This document shows positions 25,057 to 33,679 of a stretch of DNA of 64,000 bases, in pieces; positions within the stretch are counted from its first letter, which is position 1; the number at the start of each line of letters is the position of its first letter. Below the pieces are notes generated by a model that ran no database searches, was not told where the DNA came from, and saw only the letters and a program-made list of their open reading frames with translations. The DNA lies in contig JBJENV010000026.1 of the NCBI GenBank assembly GCA_051880375.1, positions 17,380 to 81,379 of the forward strand, written 5' to 3'. This DNA comes from SIG299 sp051880375. Its GTDB lineage: Bacteria > Bacillota > Clostridia > Lachnospirales > Lachnospiraceae. Position numbers and translations under genes: made by a program.

Positions 25057-25392
25057 ATGACGGTAAAAGAGCTGGCGGAAACATGCGGATATCAGGTGAT
25101 TCATCTGGCAAAGGAGGCAGGAGAAACCGAGGTAACAAAGGTCTACTGCTGCGATTTGCTCAGCGTGGCAATGTCGAAGGTGCCGGAGGGCGCGGCATGG
25201 GTTACGGTAATGAGCAATCTGAATACACTTGCGGTAGCTTCCCTGACGGAGGCAGCCTGCGTGATTATAGCAGAGGGGGCCGCGATTGATGCGGCTGTGT
25301 CGGCAAAGGCAAAGGAGCAGAATATTTCGCTTCTCTCTACGGAGCTGCCTGTGTTTGACGCGGCGCTTGCGGTGTATCATGGACTTAAATAA
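25057..25392 (+). CDS. DRTGG-domain-like small protein (second copy)
   Basis: A 111-residue paralogue of the 22841 gene (MTVKELAETCGYQVIHLAKEA; GAAWVTVMSNLNTLAVASLTEA; AACVIIAEGAAID; QNISLLSTELPVFDAALAVYH). Such domains recur with CBS and kinase modules as ligand sensors. It overlaps the PHP gene by 14 bp and completes the two-DRTGG arrangement of the cluster. Confidence 0.6.
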   Translation: MTVKELAETCGYQVIHLAKEAGETEVTKVYCCDLLSVAMSKVPEGAAWVTVMSNLNTLAVASLTEAACVIIAEGAAIDAAVSAKAKEQNISLLSTELPVFDAALAVYHGLK

Positions 25393-26152
25393 AAACGAAG
25401 CACAGATGCAGGGAGGCTGGCGTCAGGTAACGTATGACCTGCATCTGCATTCCTGTCTTTCTCCGTGCGGAGATGAGGAAATGACTCCGGCAAACATCGT
25501 GGGCATGGCGGTCGTGAAAGAACTGGATGTCATTGCCCTGACCGACCACAATACCTGCAAAAACTGTCCGGCATTTCTTAACGTGGCGGAAGCCTACGGC
25601 ATTACGGCACTTCCGGGTATGGAACTGACGACAAGCGAGGAGGTGCATGTCGTCTGCCTGTTTGAACGGCTGGAGGATGCGATGCGCTTTGATGCGTATG
25701 TGTATGAGCATCTGATGGATGTTCCGAACAATGAAACGATTTTCGGCACACAGATTATCCGGAACGAGGACGATGAAATGCTCGGCAAGGTGGAGAAGCT
25801 TCTTATCAACGCGACGGATATCGGATTTGATGAAGTGTACGATTTGATGGAGGAGTATCACGGCGTTATGATTCCGGCACATCTCGATAAATCGACGACC
25901 TCACTTCTTTCCAATCTCGGCTTTATTCCGCCGGACAGCCGCTTTCGGGTGGCAGAGCTTGCCGACTTAAAGTCGTTACATAAGCTGCGGGAAGCACACC
26001 CGTATCTGAATGACTGCATGATACTATCGGATTCCGACGCACATTATCTTCCGGATATCCACGAACCGGTGTATTCCATGCTCGTTCCAGAATTGTCGCG
26101 GGCGGGGGTAATAGCGGCACTGACAACTGCATATACTGATAAAAAAAGATAA
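25379..26152 (+). CDS. PHP-domain metal-dependent phosphoesterase
   Basis: The 257-residue protein carries the PHP metal ligands in order: HLHSCLSPCG (HxH), ALTDHNTC (DH), PGMELTTSEEVHVVCLF (E and H), PAHLDKST and SDSDAHYL. Family members hydrolyse phosphodiesters or phosphorylated nucleotides such as pAp. Here it ends the DRTGG/HATPase/hydrogenase-like operon, so its substrate may be a signalling nucleotide (inference). ATG 25379 lies within the end of the preceding gene. Confidence 0.85.
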   Translation: MDLNKNEAQMQGGWRQVTYDLHLHSCLSPCGDEEMTPANIVGMAVVKELDVIALTDHNTCKNCPAFLNVAEAYGITALPGMELTTSEEVHVVCLFERLEDAMRFDAYVYEHLMDVPNNETIFGTQIIRNEDDEMLGKVEKLLINATDIGFDEVYDLMEEYHGVMIPAHLDKSTTSLLSNLGFIPPDSRFRVAELADLKSLHKLREAHPYLNDCMILSDSDAHYLPDIHEPVYSMLVPELSRAGVIAALTTAYTDKKR

Positions 26153-26162
26153 GGAAAGCGGT

Positions 26163-26588
26163 ATGAAACGAACCTGTGGAAAAAGACTGCTTTTCTTTTT
26201 CTTTTTTACCGTGCTGGCATTCGCCTTTTCCGGCTGCGGTGAAAAAGCGGAAGAAATCAATAAGATAAAGGATTTGGAATATACGGTGGTAGAGGAAGGA
26301 AACGTACCGGAGGAGCTGCTTGCCAAAATCAACGAGAAGAAACTGGAGCCGTTTATTATGACGTATCAGTCGGACGGTTATCTTTACATCGCGGAAGGCT
26401 ACGGTACCCAGAAATCCGGCGGCTACAGCATCCGGGTAACGGAGCTTTATGAGGCGGATAACGGTATTGTATTTGAGAGCGAGCTGTTAGGACCCGGAAA
26501 GGATGAGCCTGTGATACAGATGGAGACACACCCGTATATAGTCATCAAGCTGCAGGATATCGGAAAGGAGCTTTATTCATGGAATTAA
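26163..26588 (+). CDS. small lipoprotein with PrcB C-terminal-like domain
   Basis: The 141-residue protein has a lipoprotein signal (LLFFFFFTVLAFAFSGC, Cys near residue 22). The rest fits the PrcB C-terminal domain: IMTYQSDGYLYIAEGYGTQKSGGYSIRV, then HPYIVIKL. These domains bind or assist proteases in other bacteria; function here is unknown. It overlaps the SipL-like gene by 10 bp, suggesting a sporulation or envelope role. Confidence 0.75.
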   Translation: MKRTCGKRLLFFFFFTVLAFAFSGCGEKAEEINKIKDLEYTVVEEGNVPEELLAKINEKKLEPFIMTYQSDGYLYIAEGYGTQKSGGYSIRVTELYEADNGIVFESELLGPGKDEPVIQMETHPYIVIKLQDIGKELYSWN

Positions 26589-28162
26589 AGAAGGAAAACA
26601 TTCATCGGCTGGGGGGACAGCACTCACAGGGCGGAACGGCAACCACCCTTCAGCTGACGTTGGACGATGATTTTAACGTACCGGACAGTAAGCCGGATGC
26701 GCAGTCGATGATCAGGGAAAGCGGACGCATTCAGATTAAGGAGAAAAAGTTCAGTGCGGGAAGACTGCACGTCAGGGGTACGTTAGAGGTAGAAATCCTT
26801 TACTTAAGCGAGGACGGGGAGCAGCCGGTCTGCGGAATGCAGGGCGAGATTCCGTTTGATGAAATGATACATATGGAGGAGCAGGATGCGACACAGCCGA
26901 TTCGTCTGCGCGCGGAGTTAGAGGATGTCAATGTCACGCTGATTCATTCGAGAAAATTTAACGTAAAGGCACTGGTGACACTGATGGCAGTCTGCGAGGA
27001 ACTGTTCGATGAAGTTGTCGTAACCGAAATCGAAGGAAGAGGCATCTTTGCGAGAGCAAAGGACGTTACCTTTACGAATCTTGCCATTCAGCAGAAGGAT
27101 ACCTACCGCATGAAGGAGGAGACCAGGCTTTCGTCCTCCAAGCCGAACATCGGAGAAATTCTGTATCGGGAGCTTTCGATTCCGGTGCCGGAAACCAGGG
27201 TGGCGGAAGGGCAGCTCATCATGAACGGCATGGCAGAGCTGTTTTTGGTGTACCGCACCACAGGTATGGGAGAGCCGGTAGAAACGTATGAGGTATCGTT
27301 CCCGTTCTCGGGACAGTTTGAGCTGCCGGGAGCGAGAGAGGACATGATAGAGGACATTTCGTTTTCCGTGATTCACGAAAACATTCAGGCGAAGGCAGAC
27401 GAGGACGGCGAAGAAAGAATTTTAGAGGCGGAGGCTGTCATCGAACTGGATATGAAGCTGTATGAGGAAAAGGAACTGACGGTACTGGAGGATATCTATT
27501 CGATTGCAGGAAACGTAAACTTAAGCGGTGAAGAGGAAACGATGAACCGGCTACTGATGAAGAACCGGAGCCGTGCAAAGTTTTCCGGGAAAATCAGTCT
27601 TACGGAGGCGGGCGCAATGCCGTTGCAAATCTGTCATGGCAGCAGTAGTGTGCACTTGGAGAGCATCAAACCGCAGGAGGATGCCTTGCTGGTAGAAGGA
27701 ATACTGGAACTGAAGCTGCTTCTCATTACCGGTTCGGACGAAAAGCCGTTTGCGGGAGTGAAGGCGTTTGCACCGTTTTCCCATCAGTTGGAGGTGAAGG
27801 GTCTGCATGATGCCTGCACCTATGAGGTCGTTCCTTCGGTACAGTCCACCTCCTTCCAGCTGTTTCGCAGTGAGGAAGCGGAGTGGCGTGTCGAGGTGGA
27901 TTTCTCTACGATTGTGTTCTGCAATGAGAAGGAATATATGATTACGGATGCGAGCTTTACACCGTTTACGAAGGAAGAGCGGGAGCAGCAGTGCTGCATG
28001 ACGGGATACATGAGTGAAGAAGGTGATACCATCTGGTCGGTCGGCAAGGAATTTTTCATGTCGCCGGATGAGGTGGCGGAGATTAATGATCTGACAAGTG
28101 AGGTGATTCCGCCAAAAACAATGCTGCTTTTGGTAAAAAGCAGCATTGCGGAGGAAGTGTAA
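26579..28162 (+). CDS. sipL: SipL-like spore morphogenesis protein (DUF3794/SPOCS repeats plus LysM)
   Basis: The 527-residue protein has an N-terminal SPOCS segment (LTLDDDFNVPDSKPDAQSMI), repeated DUF3794 domains (about 30-165, 170-310, 320-450) and a C-terminal LysM (~475-520; YMSEEGDTIWSVGKEFFMSP). In Clostridioides difficile SipL binds SpoIVA through its LysM and is needed for coat assembly around the forespore. Its presence implies the organism carries the endospore programme. No sigma-E/K promoter was identified. Confidence 0.85.
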   Translation: MELKKENIHRLGGQHSQGGTATTLQLTLDDDFNVPDSKPDAQSMIRESGRIQIKEKKFSAGRLHVRGTLEVEILYLSEDGEQPVCGMQGEIPFDEMIHMEEQDATQPIRLRAELEDVNVTLIHSRKFNVKALVTLMAVCEELFDEVVVTEIEGRGIFARAKDVTFTNLAIQQKDTYRMKEETRLSSSKPNIGEILYRELSIPVPETRVAEGQLIMNGMAELFLVYRTTGMGEPVETYEVSFPFSGQFELPGAREDMIEDISFSVIHENIQAKADEDGEERILEAEAVIELDMKLYEEKELTVLEDIYSIAGNVNLSGEEETMNRLLMKNRSRAKFSGKISLTEAGAMPLQICHGSSSVHLESIKPQEDALLVEGILELKLLLITGSDEKPFAGVKAFAPFSHQLEVKGLHDACTYEVVPSVQSTSFQLFRSEEAEWRVEVDFSTIVFCNEKEYMITDASFTPFTKEEREQQCCMTGYMSEEGDTIWSVGKEFFMSPDEVAEINDLTSEVIPPKTMLLLVKSSIAEEV

Positions 28163-28214
28163 GTAACAATATGTATTGTAATTGTAACGTAGTTTGCTTC
28201 AGAACTGTTTTGCC

Positions 28215-28853
28215 TTAAGAAACGGTTACGTCTTTAGACGGTTCGGCAGTCTCCGGGGATGCTTCTTCGGAGACTGCTTCGTTTTTCCAGTTGTTGATTT
28301 TTTCAGTGGCAGCGTCTAACGTCTTCTGACAGATATCCGGAAGCTTATCGCCCCAGCGTTTGGTTGCCTGCTCAAAGCCCTTTTTCATGGCGTCCAACAT
28401 CTTGTCGGCATACTTCGGGTCGTTGCCTGCCAGTGCCTTCGCAAACGAAAAAAGACGCTCGGAGGTCTGTTCCACGCCCCAGTATCCGTCTTCGGAAATG
28501 TCTTCCTTTGCCTGCTCCACGGTTTCCGGGTCTACTTCAATCAGCCCGTCTTTTACTTTACTGAATAAGTCGGAAAGAGAAGTGAACTTTTCGCCCTGCT
28601 TTAAGAGAAGCTTTTCCACAAGGGAGCGAAGCTGCTCCGTATTGCGTTCTGCTTCTGCTTTCATTTTTTCTATGAGAGCGGTATCGCGCTTTACTACCTG
28701 ATCTACCGACTCAGTCTTTGTATACTCGGCAGCCTTTCCGGCATCATACCCCTTTGTTTCCTGTGCAGGCTGCTTTTTACCGGTTTCTGTGTTTTTGTCA
28801 GTCTTTGTGGTCTCATACGAAGCCATGACCTGAGAGATTCCGTTAATATCCAT
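28215..28853 (-). CDS. conserved hypothetical protein
   Basis: A 212-residue, charged, largely helical soluble protein without signal peptide or membrane segment. The N-terminal third is low complexity (KTDKNTETGKKQPAQETKG), followed by a coiled-coil-like helix (TALIEKMKAEAERNTEQLRSL). The best conserved-looking part is GYWGVEQTSERLFSFAKALA...DKLPDICQKTLDAA. I recall similar motifs in uncharacterised proteins of motile bacteria but cannot name a family with confidence. ATG 28853 follows AAGGAGGTAAT. Confidence 0.6.
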   Translation of the reverse strand: MDINGISQVMASYETTKTDKNTETGKKQPAQETKGYDAGKAAEYTKTESVDQVVKRDTALIEKMKAEAERNTEQLRSLVEKLLLKQGEKFTSLSDLFSKVKDGLIEVDPETVEQAKEDISEDGYWGVEQTSERLFSFAKALAGNDPKYADKMLDAMKKGFEQATKRWGDKLPDICQKTLDAATEKINNWKNEAVSEEASPETAEPSKDVTVS

Positions 28854-29009
28854 TTGATTACCTCCTTGTGCATCTTTGCTTTTTTACCTTCCGTGGTAAC
28901 ATCCGGCGTTTCCGGCTCTTTTTTGTTTCCATACTTTTTTCTGCTTTTACGCTGTTTCACGTTTTGCGCCACGCCTTCATTTCATATATCGGCAGAACTG
29001 CCGTAAAGC

Positions 29010-29915
29010 TTAAGAGTGTGCAGTAAAATCGGAATCCTCCGGTGTATAAAACTCCGTGGCAAAGGAGGTGGTCGGGTAGCCGTGCGCACAGAAATATTCT
29101 GCGGCATGGAAGGCGGCATCCTTTGTTTCAAACAGACCGAATACGGTCGGGCCGCTTCCGCTCATTAGGACGCCGTCTGCACCAAGGCCTAGAAATGCAG
29201 CTTCTATCTGTTTTACTTCCGGACAAATCGTGACGGCGACCGGCTCCAGAATGTTTCCGAGAGAAGCACAGAGTACCTTTTTATCCTGTGTATGGATGGC
29301 GGAAAGTGCCACATCGGTGTCCGGGTGTGCGGTATCTGCGGAGAGATTTAAATGCTCATAGACATACTTCGTGGAAACTCCCTGTATCGGTTTGACTAAC
29401 GCACAGTAAAAATGCGGAGCGGCAGGAAGCGGTGTCAGAATTTCTCCGATTCCTTCGGAAAGTGCCGTGCCGAGTAATAAACAGTACGGAATATCTGCGC
29501 CGAGTTTTACCCCAAGCTGCTGCAATTCCTCCAGAGTGCAGTTCGTCCGGAACAGGGCATTTAAGCCTTTTAAGGCAGCGGCGGCATCGGAGCTTCCTCC
29601 GGCAAGCCCTGCGGCAGCCGGAATCTGCTTGTCCACTGCAATGTGAACGCCGCCTTCAATTTGATACGTGTCTAAAAACAGGCGGGCAGCTTTATAGACT
29701 AAGTTCCGCTCATCCCACGGAATCGACGGGTCGTTTTCCGGGGCATACGGAACCAGAGTAATGCCCGGAGTATCGGTGCGGGATAAATACAGGGTATCGT
29801 GCAGCTCTAAGGACTGCATAATCATCCGGACCGTATGGTAGCCGTCCGGACGGCGGTTTAACACATCCAAGCATAAGTTGATTTTGGCATAAGCCGGTAC
29901 GGTAAGTTCGTTCAT
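29010..29915 (-). CDS. ispE: 4-(cytidine 5'-diphospho)-2-C-methyl-D-erythritol kinase
   Basis: A 301-residue GHMP kinase of the MEP isoprenoid pathway. It phosphorylates CDP-methylerythritol at the 2-hydroxyl. Motif 1 is AYAKINLCLDVLNRRPDGYH (residues 8-27), the ATP loop is PAAAGLAGGSSDAAA (~94-108) and motif 3 is MSGSGPTVFGLF near 253. The length is typical. A promoter on the minus strand directly precedes it. Confidence 0.95.
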   Translation of the reverse strand: MNELTVPAYAKINLCLDVLNRRPDGYHTVRMIMQSLELHDTLYLSRTDTPGITLVPYAPENDPSIPWDERNLVYKAARLFLDTYQIEGGVHIAVDKQIPAAAGLAGGSSDAAAALKGLNALFRTNCTLEELQQLGVKLGADIPYCLLLGTALSEGIGEILTPLPAAPHFYCALVKPIQGVSTKYVYEHLNLSADTAHPDTDVALSAIHTQDKKVLCASLGNILEPVAVTICPEVKQIEAAFLGLGADGVLMSGSGPTVFGLFETKDAAFHAAEYFCAHGYPTTSFATEFYTPEDSDFTAHS

Positions 29916-29938
29916 ACAATCCTCCTATTCTAAAGAAG

Positions 29939-29967
29939 ATTGTAGCACAGGAAGGTGAGATTGTAAA
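29939..29967 (-). promoter_or_regulatory. ispE promoter (copy 1 of a duplicated segment)
   Basis: Minus-strand TTTACA (plus 29962-29967) and TACAAT (plus 29939-29944) are spaced by 17 bp, with AGGAGG before the ispE ATG. The same promoter, with few changes, recurs at 33688-33716. Confidence 0.7.
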
Positions 29968-29990
29968 ATGGGTTGAAACATACTACCAGG

Positions 29991-30019
29991 GTGACAATTA
30001 ATCCAAAAGATGCTATACT
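29991..30019 (+). promoter_or_regulatory. birA promoter
   Basis: GTGACA (29991-29996), a 17-bp spacer and TATACT (30014-30019), 27 bp before the birA ATG. Confidence 0.55.
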
Positions 30020-30046
30020 GTTCGAAGTTAGGACGGTGAAAACAAA

Positions 30047-31024
30047 ATGAGTACAAAAAATCGCATATTAGAGTTACTGGAACGGCAGCGAGGAGAAAGC
30101 ATATCGGGCGAACACCTTGCCGGAATATTAAACATTTCAAGAAATGCTGTATGGAAAGCGGTAAAGGAACTTCAAAAAGACGGCTATCAGATTGTTGCTG
30201 TCACGAAGAAAGGATACTGCCTTTCCGACGAAAATGACATAGTCTCTGTACCGGGGATAAAGCCGTTTCTGTCTGAAAAAAGTCAACCTTATGCAGATAA
30301 AATTCAGATATACGAATCCTTAGAATCCACGAACAAAACCGCAAAAGAAATGGCTGTCGCAGGTGCTGAGCATGGTACAGTCATTATTTCGGATTGTCAA
30401 ACGATGGGTAGAGGCAGATTTTCCCGCAAATTCTTTTCACCATCCGGCGGCGGTTTATATATGAGTATTGTGTTACGCCCCGAAGTATTGCGCTTTGAAA
30501 ATCCAACCTCAGTCACTGCTTTTGCCGCTGTATCGGTCTGCGAAGCGATAGAAAGCATTTCAAAAAAAGCACCGAAAATTAAATGGGTCAACGATATTTT
30601 TATTGATGGGAAAAAAGTATGCGGGATTTTAACGGAGGCTGTAACCGACTTTGAAAGCGGCGGTTTAGGCTGGATTGTTCTTGGCATTGGGATAAATGTT
30701 TGTATACGTACAGAAGATTTTCCGGTTGACCTGCAACCTTTAGTAACCTCCCTCTATCCGGATGAAAAGATGCCCGGCGTGAGAAATAAACTAGCTGCGG
30801 AAATCATAAACAGGATTTTGGGATTCGAAACTTTGCCAAGTGAAACACAAGTTTTTGAAAAGTATAAAAAAAGGCTTATGATGTTGGGGAAGGAAATCAC
30901 CGTGATTCAAAATCAGATGGAATATAAGGCGACTGCGATAGATATTGATTCTGTTGGACATTTGATTGTTAAAAATGAAAACGGTGAAATCATTACTCTG
31001 TCTTCCGGTGAAATCCGTATTTAG
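30047..31024 (+). CDS. birA: biotin--[acetyl-CoA carboxylase] ligase with N-terminal HTH (BirA)
   Basis: The 325-residue bifunctional protein has a winged helix (residues 5-65; GEHLAGILNISRNAVWKAVKEL), the biotinyl-AMP loop GRGRFSRKFFSPSGGGLY (~122-140), KWVNDIFIDGKKVCGILTE (~178-196) and a C-terminal SH3-like cap. It activates biotin, attaches it to carrier lysines and can repress biotin genes. bioY follows 560 bp downstream, making a biotin acquisition cluster. Confidence 0.92.
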   Translation: MSTKNRILELLERQRGESISGEHLAGILNISRNAVWKAVKELQKDGYQIVAVTKKGYCLSDENDIVSVPGIKPFLSEKSQPYADKIQIYESLESTNKTAKEMAVAGAEHGTVIISDCQTMGRGRFSRKFFSPSGGGLYMSIVLRPEVLRFENPTSVTAFAAVSVCEAIESISKKAPKIKWVNDIFIDGKKVCGILTEAVTDFESGGLGWIVLGIGINVCIRTEDFPVDLQPLVTSLYPDEKMPGVRNKLAAEIINRILGFETLPSETQVFEKYKKRLMMLGKEITVIQNQMEYKATAIDIDSVGHLIVKNENGEIITLSSGEIRI

Positions 31025-31102
31025 AAGCAGAGATGCACAATAAATCGGGCACAGACAAATCATGGGAAAGCAGCTAAATGTCAACTTGAAAATAAATATG
31101 GG

Positions 31103-31132
31103 TTGACAATTGGCTGCTTTTTGCGTTACAAT
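31103..31132 (+). promoter_or_regulatory. promoter of the DUF1284-bioY unit
   Basis: TTGACA (31103-31108), an 18-bp spacer and TACAAT (31127-31132). GGTTGACAA around the -35 resembles half of a BirA site, but no proper second half in inverted orientation is visible. Confidence 0.55.
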
Positions 31133-31214
31133 GCAGGCGATAGAGATGTCCATGGAGACAATGAAGCAATCGGACGGTGTATCCTCTGAGCTTCAACTCA
31201 AAGGAGGTTTGGAA

Positions 31215-31601
31215 ATGAATTTAAGACCGCACCACCTGCTTTGTATTCAGAAATTTACGGGTCATGGATATAATGCAGACTTCACTGCACATATGAAAGC
31301 TATTATATCGGAGCTTACAGAGAATCCCAAGACCCAAATTACTGTTGCACAAGGGTGTGATGAGCTTTGCAAAAGGTGTCCGAATAATGTAAGCGGTGTT
31401 TGTACTTCATGTGAAAAAGTAGCTTTCATGGACAGTACGGTTCTAAATATCTGCAACCTTGCCTACGGGGAAAAGGTTCTGTGGACAGAGGCTGCGGGCA
31501 AAGCCAGAGAACGGATTTTTGAAACAGAAGAATTTTATAATATTTGCGCCTGCTGCCAATGGTTTGAGCTTTGCAGGAGTACGGAATGGAGATTATCATG
31601 A
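31215..31601 (+). CDS. DUF1284 family cysteine-rich protein
   Basis: A 128-residue protein starting NLRPHHLLCIQKFTGHGYN, with eight cysteines in CDELCKRCPNNVSGVCTSC and ICACCQWFELC. This is the DUF1284 (PF06935) pattern, probably an iron-sulfur protein of unknown function. It overlaps bioY by 16 bp, so it is translationally linked to biotin uptake. The ATG follows AAAGGAGG. Confidence 0.75.
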   Translation: MNLRPHHLLCIQKFTGHGYNADFTAHMKAIISELTENPKTQITVAQGCDELCKRCPNNVSGVCTSCEKVAFMDSTVLNICNLAYGEKVLWTEAAGKARERIFETEEFYNICACCQWFELCRSTEWRLS

Positions 31602-32161
31602 ATAACACAAGAGAAATGAAGAAAAATTTTCGGACAATTGATTTAGTTTACATTGCATTGGGTGCAGTTCTGATTACGATATGCTCATGGATCAGCATCC
31701 CGACTACGGTACCGTTTACCATGCAAACGTTTGCTGTATTTTTTGTGCTGTCAGCTTTGGGCGGCAAGCGCGGGACAGTATCCATTATCGTATATGTGTT
31801 ACTTGGAGCGTTTGGCGTCCCGGTATTTGCGCAGTTTGCTTCCGGAATCGGTATTCTCCTTGGAAGCACAGGCGGATATATCGTTGGTTTTATTTTTATG
31901 GGGCTGATTTACTGGCTGATTGTTCATTCCTTTGGGAAAAAACTGTGGGTAGAAATCCTCGCTATGGTGATTGGCTTAGCTGTGTGTTACTCTTTTGGAA
32001 CCGTGTGGTTTATGATTGTCTACGCAAAGGCAAATGGAGCCGTGGGCATTGCGATGGTTCTTACCTGGTGCGTAATACCGTTTATCCTTCCTGACCTGAT
32101 GAAACTTGGACTGGCACTTGCTTTGGCACGGCGCTTGTACCCTGTACTGAAATTACAGTAA
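31586..32161 (+). CDS. bioY: BioY biotin transporter substrate-binding component
   Basis: A ~191-residue membrane protein with about six helices. The BioY signatures are IPTTVPFTMQTFAVF (~30-45), GKRGTVSIIVYVLLGAFGVPVF (~55-75) and GILLGSTGGYIVGF. As an ECF S-component it captures biotin, using shared energising subunits encoded elsewhere. ATG 31586 has AGGAG six bases upstream; ATG 31598 is possible. Confidence 0.92.
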   Translation: MEIIMNNTREMKKNFRTIDLVYIALGAVLITICSWISIPTTVPFTMQTFAVFFVLSALGGKRGTVSIIVYVLLGAFGVPVFAQFASGIGILLGSTGGYIVGFIFMGLIYWLIVHSFGKKLWVEILAMVIGLAVCYSFGTVWFMIVYAKANGAVGIAMVLTWCVIPFILPDLMKLGLALALARRLYPVLKLQ

Positions 32162-32192
32162 AGTCAGGCGTTGTCTTTTCGCCCAAACTCAT
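32082..32192 (-). other. orphan promoter-RBS-start with a 36-codon ORF antisense to bioY
   Basis: On the minus strand TTGTGA and TATGAT are 17 bp apart (plus ~32232-32260), followed by AAGGAGG and an ATG (32192). The ORF (MSLGEKTTPDFTV...) then reads into the bioY 3' end antisense and stops after 36 codons. It looks like the well-formed front end of a gene whose body was replaced. Confidence 0.35.
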
Positions 32193-32302
32193 TTAAGAAT
32201 CCTCCTTGTTATGGTTTGTAGAATCATCATAGCGAATTTGCAGGAATTTCACAAGAAACAACCGATTACATTTATGCTACTTAGCGTAGCAGGTATAATA
32301 TT

Positions 32303-32767
32303 TTAGCGCTTTGGAAATGAACGAGCAATGACATAAACTCCAACAAGCATTTCACCGACAGATATTCCTGCCATTAAGCCGGACAGAAAATCTCGGAAAT
32401 CTGTTCCACCGAGTAACTGGGAAAATGCGAGCAATGCGATTCCCATGACAACCAGCAGTATGCCTATAATGGATATTTTCTGCTTTTCCAACTGTTGTAT
32501 CCGCTCAAGCATATTAAGTAGCTGTTCTTCGTCAAACACTCGAATACTGCTATCCGCCTTAATTTCCCCGTCCATAAGCTCGGATACGGTAATACCAAGC
32601 TCCTGACACAGCAGTTTGACGATGCTGTAATCAGGCATACATTTCCCGCATTCCCATTTTGATACGGTCTTATTGGACACGCCGAGCTTTTCTGCAAGCT
32701 GTTCTTGGGTTAGGTTTTTCTCTTTTCTTTTCTGGGCAATAAATTTGCCAATTGCTAATTGGTTCAT
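32303..32767 (-). CDS. XRE-type HTH regulator with C-terminal membrane segments
   Basis: The 154-residue protein has an N-terminal Cro/C1 helix-turn-helix (residues 1-65; NLTQEQLAEKLGVSNKTVSKWECG), a short linker with a coiled coil (LLNMLERIQQLEKQK) and two hydrophobic helices (IIGILLVVMGIALLAFS; FLSGLMAGISVGEMLVGVYVI). Such membrane-tethered regulators are common in Clostridia. Target unknown. Confidence 0.85.
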   Translation of the reverse strand: MNQLAIGKFIAQKRKEKNLTQEQLAEKLGVSNKTVSKWECGKCMPDYSIVKLLCQELGITVSELMDGEIKADSSIRVFDEEQLLNMLERIQQLEKQKISIIGILLVVMGIALLAFSQLLGGTDFRDFLSGLMAGISVGEMLVGVYVIARSFPKR

Positions 32768-32907
32768 AGCTTTACGTCACCTCCAATGTGTTTTTACACC
32801 TTCATTCTAATGCTTCCAAAAGCCAAAACACACCTCTCAAACGGAGAATATGCGTGGAATCGCTGTTTTTAATGCTAATTTCATTATTACTGCTTAAAAC
32901 AATCCAC

Positions 32908-33495
32908 TCAATTCAAGAAAATGTGCATCAACAATCCAATCAAAAAACAAACTGCCGCCGTAACAACAGCACTGATTATAACTTTCAATACATTTTGGTA
33001 TGGACGTTTTCCAGCTTCAACCGCTTTGTGGAGTTCGTCTAATTTCTTTCCTTCTGTAAATTCAACTATCTCCTTATACGTCTGTATATCATTTTCTTTC
33101 TTGATTTTTTCAACTTTCAATGCCCAAAACATTGTAATTGCAAACAACACTCCGAAAGGTATGAACGCATATTGTTCTAACCAAATGAATAGCGGTGCCG
33201 CTGAGATAATCAAAATCAAAAAATGAATACTGAAAATGTTTCCGTAATAATTAAACTTCTTAACTTCCTGCTCGTTGATAATTTCTTTCATTGTCTCTAT
33301 ATCTCCTTTAATTAATTGGTCGAGAGATACATTGAACAATGAACTGAGAAGCAGCAGGCTATGAATATCAGGGTAGCTCTTTCCATTCTCCCAATTTGAA
33401 ATCGTCTGTCTTGTCACATATACCTTTTCAGCTAATTCCTCTTGGGACAGGTTTAACTCCGTTCGGTATTTTTTTATCTGTGCGTTCAGCTCCAT
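32908..33495 (-). CDS. XRE-type HTH regulator with membrane segments
   Basis: A 195-residue protein with the same plan: HTH (residues 1-65; LSQEELAEKVYVTRQTISNWENG), then two hydrophobic hairpins (IHFLILIISAAPLFIWL; FIPFGVLFAITMFWAL) and a C-terminal helix (VIISAVVTAAVCFLIGLLM). The start is the ATG 8 bp after AAAGGAGG. The promoter at 33688-33716, a copy of the ispE promoter, faces this gene. Confidence 0.85.
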   Translation of the reverse strand: MELNAQIKKYRTELNLSQEELAEKVYVTRQTISNWENGKSYPDIHSLLLLSSLFNVSLDQLIKGDIETMKEIINEQEVKKFNYYGNIFSIHFLILIISAAPLFIWLEQYAFIPFGVLFAITMFWALKVEKIKKENDIQTYKEIVEFTEGKKLDELHKAVEAGKRPYQNVLKVIISAVVTAAVCFLIGLLMHIFLN

Positions 33496-33679
33496 AAAAA
33501 TTCCTCCTTTACAAGTGATTTGTTCTCTTGACCTGCTTTGAGAATAATCACGTTTTCTTTTTTTGTCTATCAAACCAGTTTTACTTTGCTGAAAACACAG
33601 TGTCAAAAAGTTTTTACAGTGCCAAAATCACGCTTTAACGTCAGCATAATGCTCAACCCAATACTATGAGTTGCTGTTC

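Noticed and set aside
31100..31135. BirA operator at the DUF1284-bioY promoter
   Set aside because: Only one half-site-like GGTTGACAA is visible; the other half is not in inverted orientation.
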